A DNA stretch of 64,000 bases from Defluviitaleaceae bacterium (GTDB lineage: Bacteria; Bacillota; Clostridia; Lachnospirales; WQUN01). Location of the stretch: contig WRAN01000012.1 of assembly GCA_009780185.1 (NCBI GenBank), positions 1 through 64,000 of the forward strand, in the 5' to 3' direction. Positions 17,660-27,025 of this stretch are shown piece after piece. The position numbers and the translations under genes are program-made. Within the stretch, counting starts at the first letter, position 1, and the number at the start of each line of letters is the position of its first letter. Under the pieces are notes generated by a model. That model did no database searches, was not told the origin of the DNA, and saw only the letters and a list, made by a program, of their open reading frames with translations.

Positions 17660-18784
17660 CTATTTACACTCTTCTTTTTCAACTTTCATGTGCTCATAAT
17701 AATCAACAAAACTGTTAAACATATCTATCAAAACCGCAACAATTGGGATAGCCACAAGCATACCCAAAACTCCCGCAATTGCCCCTCCTATTGTTATACT
17801 GACTATTACAAGATAAGGGCTAATTTTAAATGAATCACTCATCAATTTTGGTTGAATGATATTGACATCAAGAATCTGAATTATCAATAGCGATGCAAAT
17901 GAAATGGCACCAATCGTAGCACCTTGGGTAAAAGCGACTATGATTATCGCAAGTATTGTTCCTACTATAGATCCCAAAAATGGTATATAGTTTAATATAA
18001 ACAACACAAGGGCTAAAACCAAAGCATAGGGAGAGCCCATAACAAATAAAGCAACAAATGTTAATAAGCTGACAATAACTCCATCAACAGTCTGGGTTCG
18101 TATATATAGCCTGATGTATCTATTAAGTCGTATTAAAACCTCATTTACTAATAGGCTGATGCTTTCAGATGCGAATATCCTCAGCAGTTTACGGGTTAGC
18201 GATATCAATCTATCTTTTTCTAAAAGAACATAAATTGATGAAATGAACGCAACAAGCCCTGCAATAATAGATGCTCCAATGTTTTTTAGTGGTTGTAGAA
18301 AATCTTCCACAGTAAAATCACCAAACATATTTCCTAGTTGATCAAATACTCTTTCTTCGCTAATATGCCATCCCATCAGCCCTAGGTTATTGATATAATT
18401 AATAAATGTCAAAATATTTTCTCTATAAACTGGAATATTATCAATGAAGAGCGACATGCTTCTTCTTATAGACGGGACAACTAAACCAATGGATGCAACA
18501 ATAATCGCTGTCAAAATCAATAGTACAATTAATATACCTAACAGCTTGCGGTTTTTTATGATGAATTTATTACTTGATTTTGCAAGCCACCTTTGAATAC
18601 AACTGGATGGTATATTAATAATATATGCAAGTAAAAAACCATAGAAAAATGGAGACGCGACTCTCCATACTTCCCAAAATAAGTTGAACTCACCTGAAAC
18701 CCTGTATACCGCTATAATTGCGACAGCTAGCAAAAAATAAGGAAATAGAGCTCTAAATCGATTGAATTTAATTGCATTATGCAT
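17660..18784 (-). CDS. AI-2E/PerM-family transporter
   Basis: 374-residue membrane protein of the AI-2E transporter family (formerly UPF0118). It has about eight hydrophobic segments, a long extracytoplasmic loop in the middle, and the family segment LNYIPFLGSIVGTILAIIIVAFTQG followed by the ILDVNIIQPKLM motif. Members export small molecules or act as Na+/H+ antiporters; the substrate cannot be told from sequence. I use the ATG at 18784: its codon overlaps the stop of a 28-codon upstream ORF (ATGCATAA), suggesting coupled translation. Confidence 0.85.
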   Translation of the reverse strand: MHNAIKFNRFRALFPYFLLAVAIIAVYRVSGEFNLFWEVWRVASPFFYGFLLAYIINIPSSCIQRWLAKSSNKFIIKNRKLLGILIVLLILTAIIVASIGLVVPSIRRSMSLFIDNIPVYRENILTFINYINNLGLMGWHISEERVFDQLGNMFGDFTVEDFLQPLKNIGASIIAGLVAFISSIYVLLEKDRLISLTRKLLRIFASESISLLVNEVLIRLNRYIRLYIRTQTVDGVIVSLLTFVALFVMGSPYALVLALVLFILNYIPFLGSIVGTILAIIIVAFTQGATIGAISFASLLIIQILDVNIIQPKLMSDSFKISPYLVIVSITIGGAIAGVLGMLVAIPIVAVLIDMFNSFVDYYEHMKVEKEECK

Positions 18785-18863
18785 CAAGCACTTTATCCCC
18801 TGAAGAATGAGGCCTATCCCAGGCTCTCGTCACGCCAACTATTCCCATTTTTATTTGTCGCAT
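18777..18863 (-). CDS. Small upstream ORF (28 aa)
   Basis: Short ORF starting at ATG 18863, 6 nt after GGGAGG, reading MRQIKMGIVGVTRAWDRP... and ending in TAA that overlaps the ATG of the permease gene by 8 nt. It is too short for usual gene finders. The strong ribosome binding site and stop-start overlap suggest that ribosomes translate it and then enter the permease gene, so it could be a leader peptide. It matches no family I know; it has no signal peptide. Confidence 0.5.
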   Translation of the reverse strand: MRQIKMGIVGVTRAWDRPHSSGDKVLDA

Positions 18864-18974
18864 TGTTTGCCTCCCGGTTTTATCTATCACTTATATATTA
18901 ACTAGCATTAAATTATACTTTGCAGAATGTTGATTAATATTCATAATTTATGGGTAGTTATCGGTATCGGGTTT

Positions 18975-19994
18975 TCATGTGTGGCTCGCGATTTCTGTCT
19001 CAGTATAACCATAACACCGCAAGGGTGATATAAAATCCTTTTGGATATCCGGAACGAAGCTTTTTAATAAAATGCAGGATTCGTTACTTGGACGTATTGT
19101 GTATCTGCCTAGTCCTGCCGGGATGAAAATCGACCTTCCTGCTGAAAGCCCACAGGATGCAACTTCTGCATCTCCCTCTACACATGTAAAGATGCAAAAG
19201 GCTGCTGGATCGGATATTTCTTCCTGCTCCCCGGTAAGCTCATATTTAATCACAGCAAAATACTCATTGGCGATTGCATATACCATATTGCAATTGCCTT
19301 TTTTTATGCGTAGGCCTGGGACAGCTGATTTGGGGATTGTATTACTAAAGTCCGTTACCGCTATTGTATCATCCACATGAAGCTGGCGCGGCTTTCCATC
19401 AAGGCCAACACGGTTATAGTCATAAAGTCGGAAAGTTATATCCGAGTTTTGCTGCACTTCAGCTACCTTTACCCCAGGGGTCAGGGCGTGGATTAATCCC
19501 GGCGGAATGTTGATAATATCCCCTACTTTTACATGGAGATGATTAAGACAGTCTTCTACGGTACCATTTTCGTAAGCCTGGCGCAGTAATTCTGGGGTTA
19601 TGTCAGGTTTTAGGCCGATGATTAGCCGACCGTCTGTAGGTGGGACTAGGATATACCACATCTCTGACTTACCTGTATCGGCAGGATGCCAACTACCTGG
19701 ATTGTTCTTTTGGGTAAACCCTGAAAAGTAACAATCATTGGGGTGGACTTGCACGCTTAGCCTGTCTTTGGCATCTATTATCTTTACCAGTAGTGGGAAT
19801 CTGTCCATATGGGCTAGACGGGTCCCTAGTATCTTTTCTTTGTCTTGGTTGATATAGCTTTCTAGTGTCATTCCGGCGGCGGGACCATTTTCTACTATGC
19901 ACATCTCATCAGGGCGGCAGGATACATCCCAGCTCTCACTGCCCCATATCATTTCCTTATATATAGAAGAAAGAAGCAGTGGATAGATTACCAT
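18975..19994 (-). CDS. manA: Mannose-6-phosphate isomerase, class I
   Basis: 339-residue zinc enzyme interconverting mannose 6-phosphate and fructose 6-phosphate. Visible motifs: IWGSESWDVS near the start, FPLLVKIIDAKDRLSVQVHPND (Gln-x-His zinc ligands), GKSEMWYIL (Glu ligand) and IPPGLIHALTPGVKVAEVQQNSDITFRLYDYNR (His ligand and the active-site region). Length is typical of the Firmicute short type. Its ATG overlaps the ggt stop by 7 nt (ATGGTAA), so the two are co-translated even though their functions are unrelated. Confidence 0.94.
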   Translation of the reverse strand: MVIYPLLLSSIYKEMIWGSESWDVSCRPDEMCIVENGPAAGMTLESYINQDKEKILGTRLAHMDRFPLLVKIIDAKDRLSVQVHPNDCYFSGFTQKNNPGSWHPADTGKSEMWYILVPPTDGRLIIGLKPDITPELLRQAYENGTVEDCLNHLHVKVGDIINIPPGLIHALTPGVKVAEVQQNSDITFRLYDYNRVGLDGKPRQLHVDDTIAVTDFSNTIPKSAVPGLRIKKGNCNMVYAIANEYFAVIKYELTGEQEEISDPAAFCIFTCVEGDAEVASCGLSAGRSIFIPAGLGRYTIRPSNESCILLKSFVPDIQKDFISPLRCYGYTETEIASHT

Positions 19995-21580
19995 GATGCT
20001 ATCGCTCCATCCGTGCGAGACTCTGTGCCACCAACCAGCACACCGCTAATAGGGTCACGAAGTATAATTTGCCCCCGGCCAAAACTACCGCTTTCCAACG
20101 GCATAGTTATTCTATGCCCAAGACTGGTAAGTTTCTGAGCTATATGCTTGGGAAATTGGTGTTCTACTTCGAAATGCTTACCTTGTAGCCATTGCCATCT
20201 TGGGGCATCTAAAGCAGCCTGCGGGTTTAAACCAAAGTCAATCATGTTCATTACAACTTGCACATGTCCTTGGGGCTGCATATATCCCCCCATTACCCCA
20301 AATGGCCCAACAGGTACGCCACTTTTGGTTAGGAATCCGGGGATAATCGTGTGATAGGTGCGCTTCCCACCTTGAAGCGCGTTGGCGTGGGTTGGATCTA
20401 GGCTAAAATCCGCCCCTCGGTTTTGCATGGCAATACCCGTACCGGGTATCACGATCCCAGAACCGAAACCCATATAGTTGCTTTGTATAAAACTCACCAT
20501 ATTACCGTCACCATCTGCGGTGGATAGATACACAGTACCACTTTTAGGCGGGAGAATAGATACTGGTTCTTTGGCTTCAGCACCGATTTGCGTACGCAGG
20601 GTTTCCGTAAAACTGTCACTCAGCAGTTCTTTTATGGACATTTCCATATGGGCAGGGTCAGTTATTACCTTTTTTCCTATAGAAAATGCAAGTTTAATTG
20701 CTTCGAATTGCTTGTGATACATATTCTCTTCCGGCTGAAAACCCTTCAAAATATTAAGGGCAATTAGAGCAACCAAGCCTTGGCCATTGGGAGGCAGCTC
20801 CCAAACGTCGTAGCCTCGATAATTTACTGATATAGGGTCTACCCATTCCGGAGAAAAATCCGAGAGATCATCCTCCCGCAAAAAGCCTCCTGTTTCTTCG
20901 GAAAAGGCGGTTATTTTTTTTGCTAGGCTTCCGCAGTAGAAGCTTTCTGCTTGAGTATCGCCTATTTCTTCTAATGTTTTGGCGTGATTGGGGGATGACC
21001 ACATTTCCCCAATTTGGGGGCAGCCAAAGGTTTCGAACCAGGGAGCATATTCTGGTCCTTTAAAGTTTGCTTCGTAATATTTATATGCCCCTGCCCATCC
21101 ACGCCCCAGCGCCGGAGAAAGTGGATAACCGTTTCTGGCATAATTTATCGCCGGGGTAAGGCACTCCGCTAGCGATAGTTTTCCGAAGCGTTTACTAAGT
21201 GCCGCCCATGCCCCAGGTGCACCAGGCACTGTTACAGGTATCCACCCGTTCTTAGGCATTTCTGTATGGCCTAAGGCTTTTACGGCATTGATGGATATGC
21301 CCTTAGGTGCAGGACCAGAGCTGTTGAGGCCGTGCATTTTTCCATCAATCCAAACAATGGCAAATGCATCGCCGCCTATTCCGTTGGATGTGGGCTCTAC
21401 CACAGTAAGGCAGGCGGCGGTGGCTATAGCGGCATCTACGGCATTACCACCTTTTTTAATTATTTCCAGCCCAGCTTGAGCCGCCAATGGTTGCGATGTT
21501 GCCACCATCCCATTGCGGGCATAGTGGGCATTCCGCGTCTGCGGATACGGATTTACATAAGGGTCAAAGGATATCAACAT
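19988..21580 (-). CDS. Gamma-glutamyltransferase family protein
   Basis: 530-residue N-terminal-nucleophile hydrolase of the GGT family, which cleaves gamma-glutamyl bonds such as those in glutathione or poly-gamma-glutamate. N-terminal landmark: MVATSQPLAAQAGLEIIKKGGNAVDAAIA..TVVEPTSNGIGGD. The catalytic threonine that becomes the N-terminus of the small subunit is in SGTVYLSTADGDGN. No signal peptide is seen, so it resembles cytoplasmic YwrD-type proteins more than secreted Ggt. GGAGGG lies 7-8 nt before the ATG. Two-gene unit with manA. Confidence 0.92.
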   Translation of the reverse strand: MLISFDPYVNPYPQTRNAHYARNGMVATSQPLAAQAGLEIIKKGGNAVDAAIATAACLTVVEPTSNGIGGDAFAIVWIDGKMHGLNSSGPAPKGISINAVKALGHTEMPKNGWIPVTVPGAPGAWAALSKRFGKLSLAECLTPAINYARNGYPLSPALGRGWAGAYKYYEANFKGPEYAPWFETFGCPQIGEMWSSPNHAKTLEEIGDTQAESFYCGSLAKKITAFSEETGGFLREDDLSDFSPEWVDPISVNYRGYDVWELPPNGQGLVALIALNILKGFQPEENMYHKQFEAIKLAFSIGKKVITDPAHMEMSIKELLSDSFTETLRTQIGAEAKEPVSILPPKSGTVYLSTADGDGNMVSFIQSNYMGFGSGIVIPGTGIAMQNRGADFSLDPTHANALQGGKRTYHTIIPGFLTKSGVPVGPFGVMGGYMQPQGHVQVVMNMIDFGLNPQAALDAPRWQWLQGKHFEVEHQFPKHIAQKLTSLGHRITMPLESGSFGRGQIILRDPISGVLVGGTESRTDGAIASW

Positions 21581-21661
21581 AAGAAATCTCCCTCCAAATT
21601 TATATTATCCCCAGTATGATACCTACAAAGAAAGCGGTCAAGCACCCAAAAATCATCCCCA

Positions 21662-21750
21662 AATCGCGCAAGGCGCGATTCTATAAAGTTTTTGGTTAAG
21701 CTTTTTTCAAAAAGCTTATGGGGTTTGGGGCAAAGCCCCAAGGTCTTCCC
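21662..21750. repeat. Fold-back element, copy 1
   Basis: Three consecutive hairpins: AATCGCGC/GCGCGATT (21662-21680), AAGCTTTTT/AAAAAGCTT (21698-21717) and TTGGGGC/GCCCCAA (21725-21741), ending CCCCAAGGTCTT. A reverse-oriented sequence with the same plan (GCTTTTT-AAAAAGC, then CCCAAGGTCTT) is at 36023-36104, so this is probably a dispersed non-coding repeat. It lies between divergent ggt and the NCS2-type permease gene. No purine-riboswitch core is visible here. Confidence 0.6.
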
Positions 21751-21831
21751 GCCAACCTTGTATTATCGCAAAAATCATCATAAAATAACTCTGGTCCAAA
21801 AATTGGACACAAAATATAAAGGGGTTGCTTT

Positions 21832-23040
21832 ATGTTTCAAGATTTAAGCACGTTAACCATTGCAGTAGTTTTTGTGGCAATCAACGGGCTAACCATGTTG
21901 GCCTGGGCAGCGGCACAGGGTTATAAAATGAAACCCACTGCCTTTGCCTTCTTAGTAGGGGCAATTGGCAACTGGATTACCGGGTCGGTTACACCTATTT
22001 CCGGACAATCCTCCATTCTTACCGTTTCACATTTCATGAAAAATGTAAATGAACGGATTGCCGCCCTCCTTCTTGCGGTAATAGTAATGGTTCCACTGGG
22101 CCTAACCGGCTCAGTAACCCGTATTGCCGACTTTGCAGGCCAGCCCGTACTATGGGGCATGATGGCCGGGGTTGGCCTTATGGTTATGGGCATCAGCTTT
22201 GACATGCTAAAACAAGAAAAGCGCACGGGAATTATCGCTTTTGTTGCCGCCTTAGCCACCCACGCCGCCTTTGTTGTATTCCCCTCTACTCCAAACCCAC
22301 ATGCACTGGTTTATGTAATTGCAGTATCTGTAACATTGGCAACAATCGACTTCGCCTTTATTCAAGGCCGCAGAGTTGACCTATTACAAATGGCCAAAGA
22401 CTCAGGCTACGAAGGCGATATGGAGCAAAACGAAAACCCCAAGTTTTGGACTAAGGAATACTGGGAAGACTTTAAAATAATGAAGCCCAAACTTACCATT
22501 AACGCAATCTATTTCGCACTGGCTTTTATCTGCTTAAATATCGGCACCAATATCGCCTTTGGTAATATCACTGCCGGGTTTACATCCCCTCCAGGATACG
22601 CCCCTGCAATACCACAAAATATGGACCACTTAACGGTTATCAACAGCCTGGCAGATATCCCAAGCGTGCTGTTTGGCGGCGCACCTGTTGGCGCAATTAT
22701 TTCCGCTACGGCCGCATCCCCATGGCCTGTTATGGCTGGCATAATAATGATGCTACTCTGTGCCCTACTTCTCCTTCTGGGGCTTATGATCAAAGCGATA
22801 AAGTATGTTCCAATCCAAGCCATCGCCGGCTTCCTGTTTATCATCGGCTTTTTCTCCACCTTTGTACCTCAGCTAAGAAACGTATTTCTTATGAACGGCG
22901 GAAGTCCTTCTGCCCAAGACACTGTACAAGCCGCAACAGCAATGGGTATCACTGCCCTTACAAAGAACCCATTCCTAGGCCTTGTAGCCGGGATTTTAGT
23001 CAGGTATATCGGTCAGTGGTTCTTCCCATTCTTAGGCTAA
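21832..23040 (+). CDS. NCS2-type nucleobase permease (putative)
   Basis: 402-residue membrane protein with about ten to twelve hydrophobic segments. The N-terminal segment INGLTMLAWAAAQGYKMKPTAFAFLVGAIGNWITGSVTPISGQSS and the C-terminal VPIQAIAGFLFIIG.FSTFVPQ stretch fit the nucleobase:cation symporter-2 fold (xanthine/uracil/adenine uptake), with the acidic loop EQNENPKFWTKEYWEDF in mid-protein. Start ATG has GGGG 7 nt upstream. Substrate is not predictable; a generic transporter annotation is the safe alternative. Confidence 0.6.
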   Translation: MFQDLSTLTIAVVFVAINGLTMLAWAAAQGYKMKPTAFAFLVGAIGNWITGSVTPISGQSSILTVSHFMKNVNERIAALLLAVIVMVPLGLTGSVTRIADFAGQPVLWGMMAGVGLMVMGISFDMLKQEKRTGIIAFVAALATHAAFVVFPSTPNPHALVYVIAVSVTLATIDFAFIQGRRVDLLQMAKDSGYEGDMEQNENPKFWTKEYWEDFKIMKPKLTINAIYFALAFICLNIGTNIAFGNITAGFTSPPGYAPAIPQNMDHLTVINSLADIPSVLFGGAPVGAIISATAASPWPVMAGIIMMLLCALLLLLGLMIKAIKYVPIQAIAGFLFIIGFFSTFVPQLRNVFLMNGGSPSAQDTVQAATAMGITALTKNPFLGLVAGILVRYIGQWFFPFLG

Positions 23041-23045
23041 TTAAT

Positions 23046-23152
23046 GCGAACGACATTGAGGAACGTGATTGAAGGAGGGTACCCTAAAACGCGAAACAAG
23101 CGTTTTAGGGCGGTTTGCCCGACGCACAATCACGATTCCGAAAGTTGTTCGC
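23046..23152. repeat. Nested palindromic element
   Basis: Outer arms 23046-23071 (GCGAACGACATT...GTGATTG) and 23127-23152 (CAATCACG...GTTGTTCGC) are imperfect inverted repeats of 26 nt. Inside lies a perfect 11-bp hairpin CCCTAAAACGC / GCGTTTTAGGG (23082-23092, 23100-23110). It fills the gap between the permease stop (23040) and the beta-lactamase-like gene and has no T run of terminator type. Origin unknown; the shape is like that of a MITE or a structured intergenic repeat. Confidence 0.65.
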
Positions 23153-23175
23153 TATAAATAAAAGGAGTATGACCA

Positions 23176-25191
23176 ATGAAAAAAGTATTAATGAAAGCAA
23201 CTGCCTTATTCCTGGTGATTGCCCTACTGCTAACAAACGGTATCGCTGCCTTTGCAGATGCCCCTGCAGTAGATGATCCACTAATATCTGTTAGAGAATT
23301 CTTTGAAGAATCTGGCGGAGAAGTAACCTGGGATGATGACAATCGTCGCATTACCGCAACTTTAGAAGATGATACATTTATTCTATATCCTCTCTCGACA
23401 CGAGCATATCGCAACGAAACTCCTGTTAATCTAACCCGCCCAATCATCATGCAAAACAATATAGCCTATATCTTTATCAGTGACCTGCTAATCCTATTTG
23501 GCTTAGAGCTTGAAGCCCATCTTCCGCTAACTATAGCCCAAACCATGGAAATGGCCCCCGTATTAATGGAAATGTTCGGGGTGCCAGGTATGACAATAGC
23601 TCTTGTTGACGCCCAAAATGACTTTACCTGGGTACAAGGGTTTGGCTATGCCGATAGTGCAGCAGGTGTTCCGGTAGACGAATATACCCTTTTCTCCCTA
23701 GGTTCCATTTCAAAGCCCTTTACCGCGATTGCGGTAATGCAATTGGTTGAGGATGGACTTATTGACCTTGATGAGCCGATAGTGACCTATCTTCCGGATT
23801 TTTATTTGCCATCAGATCCATCAGGCCTAGGCGATTACCGCAATATCACAGTAAGGATGCTAATGTCCCATGCTTCGGGCATCCTTCCAAGCTTCCTTGC
23901 ATCAGGGATGTTCTCCCATGTAGAAGCCGACCACAGCCATATGAATAACTTCCTCGAGCTTCTGGCCCAATTCCCTATGTCCACTCCAGAGGAATTTATG
24001 TATTCGTATGCCAACAATGCCTTTACCCTTCTTGGTGTTCTTGTTGCGGCCATAGCCACAGACTATGACAGCCACTTCGAAGGATTTGTAAGCTACACCC
24101 AAGATAATATCTTCACCCCGGCAGGAATGGGCTTATCCACCTTCGAAATAACCGAAAGGCATCTGCCGCATATATCCCAATCCTATGCCACAACAGGAGT
24201 ACCAGAAGACTTTGTTTTCATAGGAGCAGCCCCTACAGGTGGCCTTATGTCCAATGCTGCTGATATGGCACAGTTTATGCATATCATCCTAAGCGGCGGC
24301 GAACCACTTCTTTCTCAAAACTCCTTACGTCAAATGTTTACCCGCCAGAACTTTAACATGGCATCTGGTATTGACTTCCTTATCCCTAACATGGAACCAG
24401 CCCTTGGCTTTATTTATACTACTGACTTAGCTGGCTTTACCCGCTCGGGACATGGAGGCAATATTATCCACTTCCACTCGTATATGGCTTTGGATTTAGA
24501 CACCGGAATAGGTGTTATGATTTCTGTAAACAGCATAACAGGTATGCCGCTTCCTTCTGATTTAGCCGCGTTTATGCTTACAAGCGCCATACAAGAAAGA
24601 ACCGGAACCCTTAATCTACCAGTGTCTGACCCCTCAGTAGAGCCTATTGAAATGGACTTTGATGCCCTTCAGGTATTCGAAGGCTTCTATTCCATTCTTG
24701 GAGGCACAGAGTTTGGACGAATCCTAGCCTCAGAAGAAGGCCACCTTTACCTTTACGGCCTGATGCCTACAGCAATGACACTAGTTCCGCTATCAGATGG
24801 CAGCTTTGTATGCCCAGAAACCACATTACGGTTTTGGATGGAAGAGGCGGAGGGTGAATTCGTCATTGTTTTAGGGGAATTCCAAAGCATGTTGTTAGGT
24901 TTGCCGTTAGACCCAGGGCTAGTTACAGCCCCAGAAGGCTTTGAAAGATGGATTGGCACTTATGAAATCGTGCTAGAGCAAAACCAGGTATCCAATTTAG
25001 TCCGCTTATCTGTTGGCATTGACGATAATGGTTTCGCTTATATACTAACATCTACCCTTAATGGAGCATCTTCCATTATGCCTTTGATTGCTTTAGGTGA
25101 ATATAATTTCGAAGGTGGTATTAGCTTTGGTCAAGATGATGATGGCACCTGGCTTACAATGGCTGATGGTCACTTCTTGAGAGTAGAATAA
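23176..25191 (+). CDS. Secreted serine beta-lactamase-family hydrolase
   Basis: 671-residue exported protein. A signal peptide (KATALFLVIALLLTNGIAAFA) precedes a copper-amine-oxidase-N-like stalk (about 33-110), then a class C beta-lactamase/D-aminopeptidase-type domain: S177-I-S-K180 (SxxK), Y278-A-N280 (YxN) and H426-G-G in place of KTG. About 200 further residues form a C-terminal beta-rich domain. HGG instead of KTG is usual in esterase/peptidase relatives, so antibiotic hydrolysis is not implied. Start at 23176 with AAAGGAG 9 nt upstream; it ends before the terminator at 25201. Confidence 0.9.
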   Translation: MKKVLMKATALFLVIALLLTNGIAAFADAPAVDDPLISVREFFEESGGEVTWDDDNRRITATLEDDTFILYPLSTRAYRNETPVNLTRPIIMQNNIAYIFISDLLILFGLELEAHLPLTIAQTMEMAPVLMEMFGVPGMTIALVDAQNDFTWVQGFGYADSAAGVPVDEYTLFSLGSISKPFTAIAVMQLVEDGLIDLDEPIVTYLPDFYLPSDPSGLGDYRNITVRMLMSHASGILPSFLASGMFSHVEADHSHMNNFLELLAQFPMSTPEEFMYSYANNAFTLLGVLVAAIATDYDSHFEGFVSYTQDNIFTPAGMGLSTFEITERHLPHISQSYATTGVPEDFVFIGAAPTGGLMSNAADMAQFMHIILSGGEPLLSQNSLRQMFTRQNFNMASGIDFLIPNMEPALGFIYTTDLAGFTRSGHGGNIIHFHSYMALDLDTGIGVMISVNSITGMPLPSDLAAFMLTSAIQERTGTLNLPVSDPSVEPIEMDFDALQVFEGFYSILGGTEFGRILASEEGHLYLYGLMPTAMTLVPLSDGSFVCPETTLRFWMEEAEGEFVIVLGEFQSMLLGLPLDPGLVTAPEGFERWIGTYEIVLEQNQVSNLVRLSVGIDDNGFAYILTSTLNGASSIMPLIALGEYNFEGGISFGQDDDGTWLTMADGHFLRVE

Positions 25192-25200
25192 TCGGTACAA

Positions 25201-25240
25201 AAAAGCCGAGATACCCCGACTATGGGGTGTCTCGGCTTTT
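25201..25240. terminator. Bidirectional terminator
   Basis: 17-nt arms AAAAGCCGAGATACCCC (25201-25217) and GGGGTGTCTCGGCTTTT (25224-25240), nearly perfect, between the convergent hydrolase gene and rqcH. Confidence 0.92.
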
Positions 25241-25253
25241 ATTATATAGCGGA

Positions 25254-27020
25254 CTAATTCACTATAGCCGGTTCCTTTGGGGTTACATACACCGTCCGGT
25301 GTCTATCATAAATCACAAACCCAGGCTTAGCGCCTGTAGGTTTTCTTACATATTTTTTTTGCACATAATCCACAGGCACTTGGCTGGAGTTACGCCCTTT
25401 ACTATAAAACGCCGCCAAATTTGCGCCTTCTAATATAGTACGTTCGGGGACATCTGAGCCGCCGGTTATTATTATAACGTGGGACCCGGCGATATCTTTA
25501 GTGTGCATCCAGATATCGTGATTTTTTGCTTGGCGAAGGGTTAGATGATCGTTTTGAGTATTGTTTTTTCCTACATATATTTCAAAGCCATCAGATGATG
25601 TAAAGCGCAGAGGCTTTACGGGGATTTGCTTTTTTACATTCTTGTTGCCATTCTTCCCATGGCCTTTGATAGCGTATTTTCGCTTTACGAAGCCGCCTTC
25701 TGCCAGCTCTGCCCTTATTTCGGCTATATCTGCTTCTGTTATTACGGTTTCCATGGCTTGGGATACGCTGTCTAGGTATGCAATATCTTCTTGGTTTTGA
25801 AGGATTTGTTCCCGCAATGCCAAAAAGGTACGCTTTTGCTTATTGTATTGTTTAAAATAGCGCTGAGCATTTTCTGTTGGGGTTAGATTGTGCGATAAAG
25901 CAATTTTTATTGGATTATTATCGTCGTAGAAATTTTCTAGGGTAATGGTTTCGGCGCCTCTTTCTATCTGATGCATATATGCTGTCAAAAGCTCACCTTT
26001 TACCCGAAGCTCGTCTCGGCCTTCAATATCCTTTAGGGTTTTATCATACATCAAGGCTTTTTTTATGCAGCGCTCTTGATGAGTGGAGATTAATTTCCGT
26101 AAATCAGCGGTTTTTTGGGATATTCTATACCCGGTATCCCGCTTTGCATAATACGCCTCTTGCAGCTTTGAAGGGGATGCATATGTCTCCGCATTAAAAT
26201 GGTTATACATAATAAATGATAAAGCGGTAATATCAACCGCGTTGGCATCCAAATCATAATACATATGTGGAGAAAAATCTCCTGCCTTTATTTGCTCAAA
26301 AGTATCTAAAAAAGCCCTATATAGTCGAGCCTGCTCCTCCTTGCCAAGTTCACCGGAATGGGTTTCAGGCAAAACATTGGCCCTTATGCAGATTTCGCTA
26401 GCTAATATAGGGCTTAGGCCCGCGTAGTTTAGATACAGGGCCTTCTGAATAATCGAATTATCTTTGAAAACAGCATCCACAAAAAATGCCTCATCTGCCA
26501 TCAGTGGATTAGCCTTGCTTCCGGGGGGGCGATTATATTCACTTCCAGGCAGTATTGTTCGCACAGAGCTAACACTTGGCGGCACATGCTTTATTGCATC
26601 TATAACCTTATTGGTATCGGGGTCAAGCAGCATAATATTACTGTGCTTGCCCATTATCTCAATAAGCAGGGTTTTTATTGACCTGTCACCCATCTCATTA
26701 AGGGCTTCGATATGAAGCTCGACAATACGCTCAAATCCTGGCTGGCGTATTTCCACAATGCGCCCGGCGCTTATATGCTTCCTAAGCACCATGCAAAACA
26801 TTGGTGCCTGCATAGGGCTTTGCTTGCTAATATTAGTCAAATGCAAGCGCGGAGCCATTGCCTGAGTCGTCATTAATAGCCTATGATTAGCCCCTCCAGC
26901 TCTTATCGCAATTTGAATTTCATCCGGCTCAGGCTGGGTAATTTTATCTATCCGGCCCCCTATTATTGTCTTGGAAAGCTCATGAACTATGCTGCTGATT
27001 ACGGTTCCGTCTTGGGGCAT
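25254..27020 (-). CDS. rqcH: NFACT protein RqcH (Rqc2 homologue)
   Basis: 588-residue ribosome quality-control factor that binds stalled 50S-peptidyl-tRNA and adds C-terminal alanine tails. NFACT-N starts MPQDGTVISSIVHELSKTIIGGRIDKI; the DR pair needed for alanine tailing in B. subtilis appears in GDRSIKTLLIEIMGKHSN. A coiled-coil middle region follows (about 300-440). NFACT-R is at the C-terminus with FEIYVGKNNTQND, DIWMHTKDIAGSHVII and RNSSQVPVDYVQKKYVRKP. Older annotations call it fibronectin-binding protein. It begins 5 nt after the zf-HC2 gene, in the same operon. Confidence 0.95.
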   Translation of the reverse strand: MPQDGTVISSIVHELSKTIIGGRIDKITQPEPDEIQIAIRAGGANHRLLMTTQAMAPRLHLTNISKQSPMQAPMFCMVLRKHISAGRIVEIRQPGFERIVELHIEALNEMGDRSIKTLLIEIMGKHSNIMLLDPDTNKVIDAIKHVPPSVSSVRTILPGSEYNRPPGSKANPLMADEAFFVDAVFKDNSIIQKALYLNYAGLSPILASEICIRANVLPETHSGELGKEEQARLYRAFLDTFEQIKAGDFSPHMYYDLDANAVDITALSFIMYNHFNAETYASPSKLQEAYYAKRDTGYRISQKTADLRKLISTHQERCIKKALMYDKTLKDIEGRDELRVKGELLTAYMHQIERGAETITLENFYDDNNPIKIALSHNLTPTENAQRYFKQYNKQKRTFLALREQILQNQEDIAYLDSVSQAMETVITEADIAEIRAELAEGGFVKRKYAIKGHGKNGNKNVKKQIPVKPLRFTSSDGFEIYVGKNNTQNDHLTLRQAKNHDIWMHTKDIAGSHVIIITGGSDVPERTILEGANLAAFYSKGRNSSQVPVDYVQKKYVRKPTGAKPGFVIYDRHRTVYVTPKEPAIVN

Positions 27021-27025
27021 TAAAT

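Noticed and set aside
21750-21831. Purine riboswitch before the NCS2-type permease
   Set aside because: The conserved aptamer core is not found; only hairpins and a short GTCCAA/TTGGAC dyad are seen.
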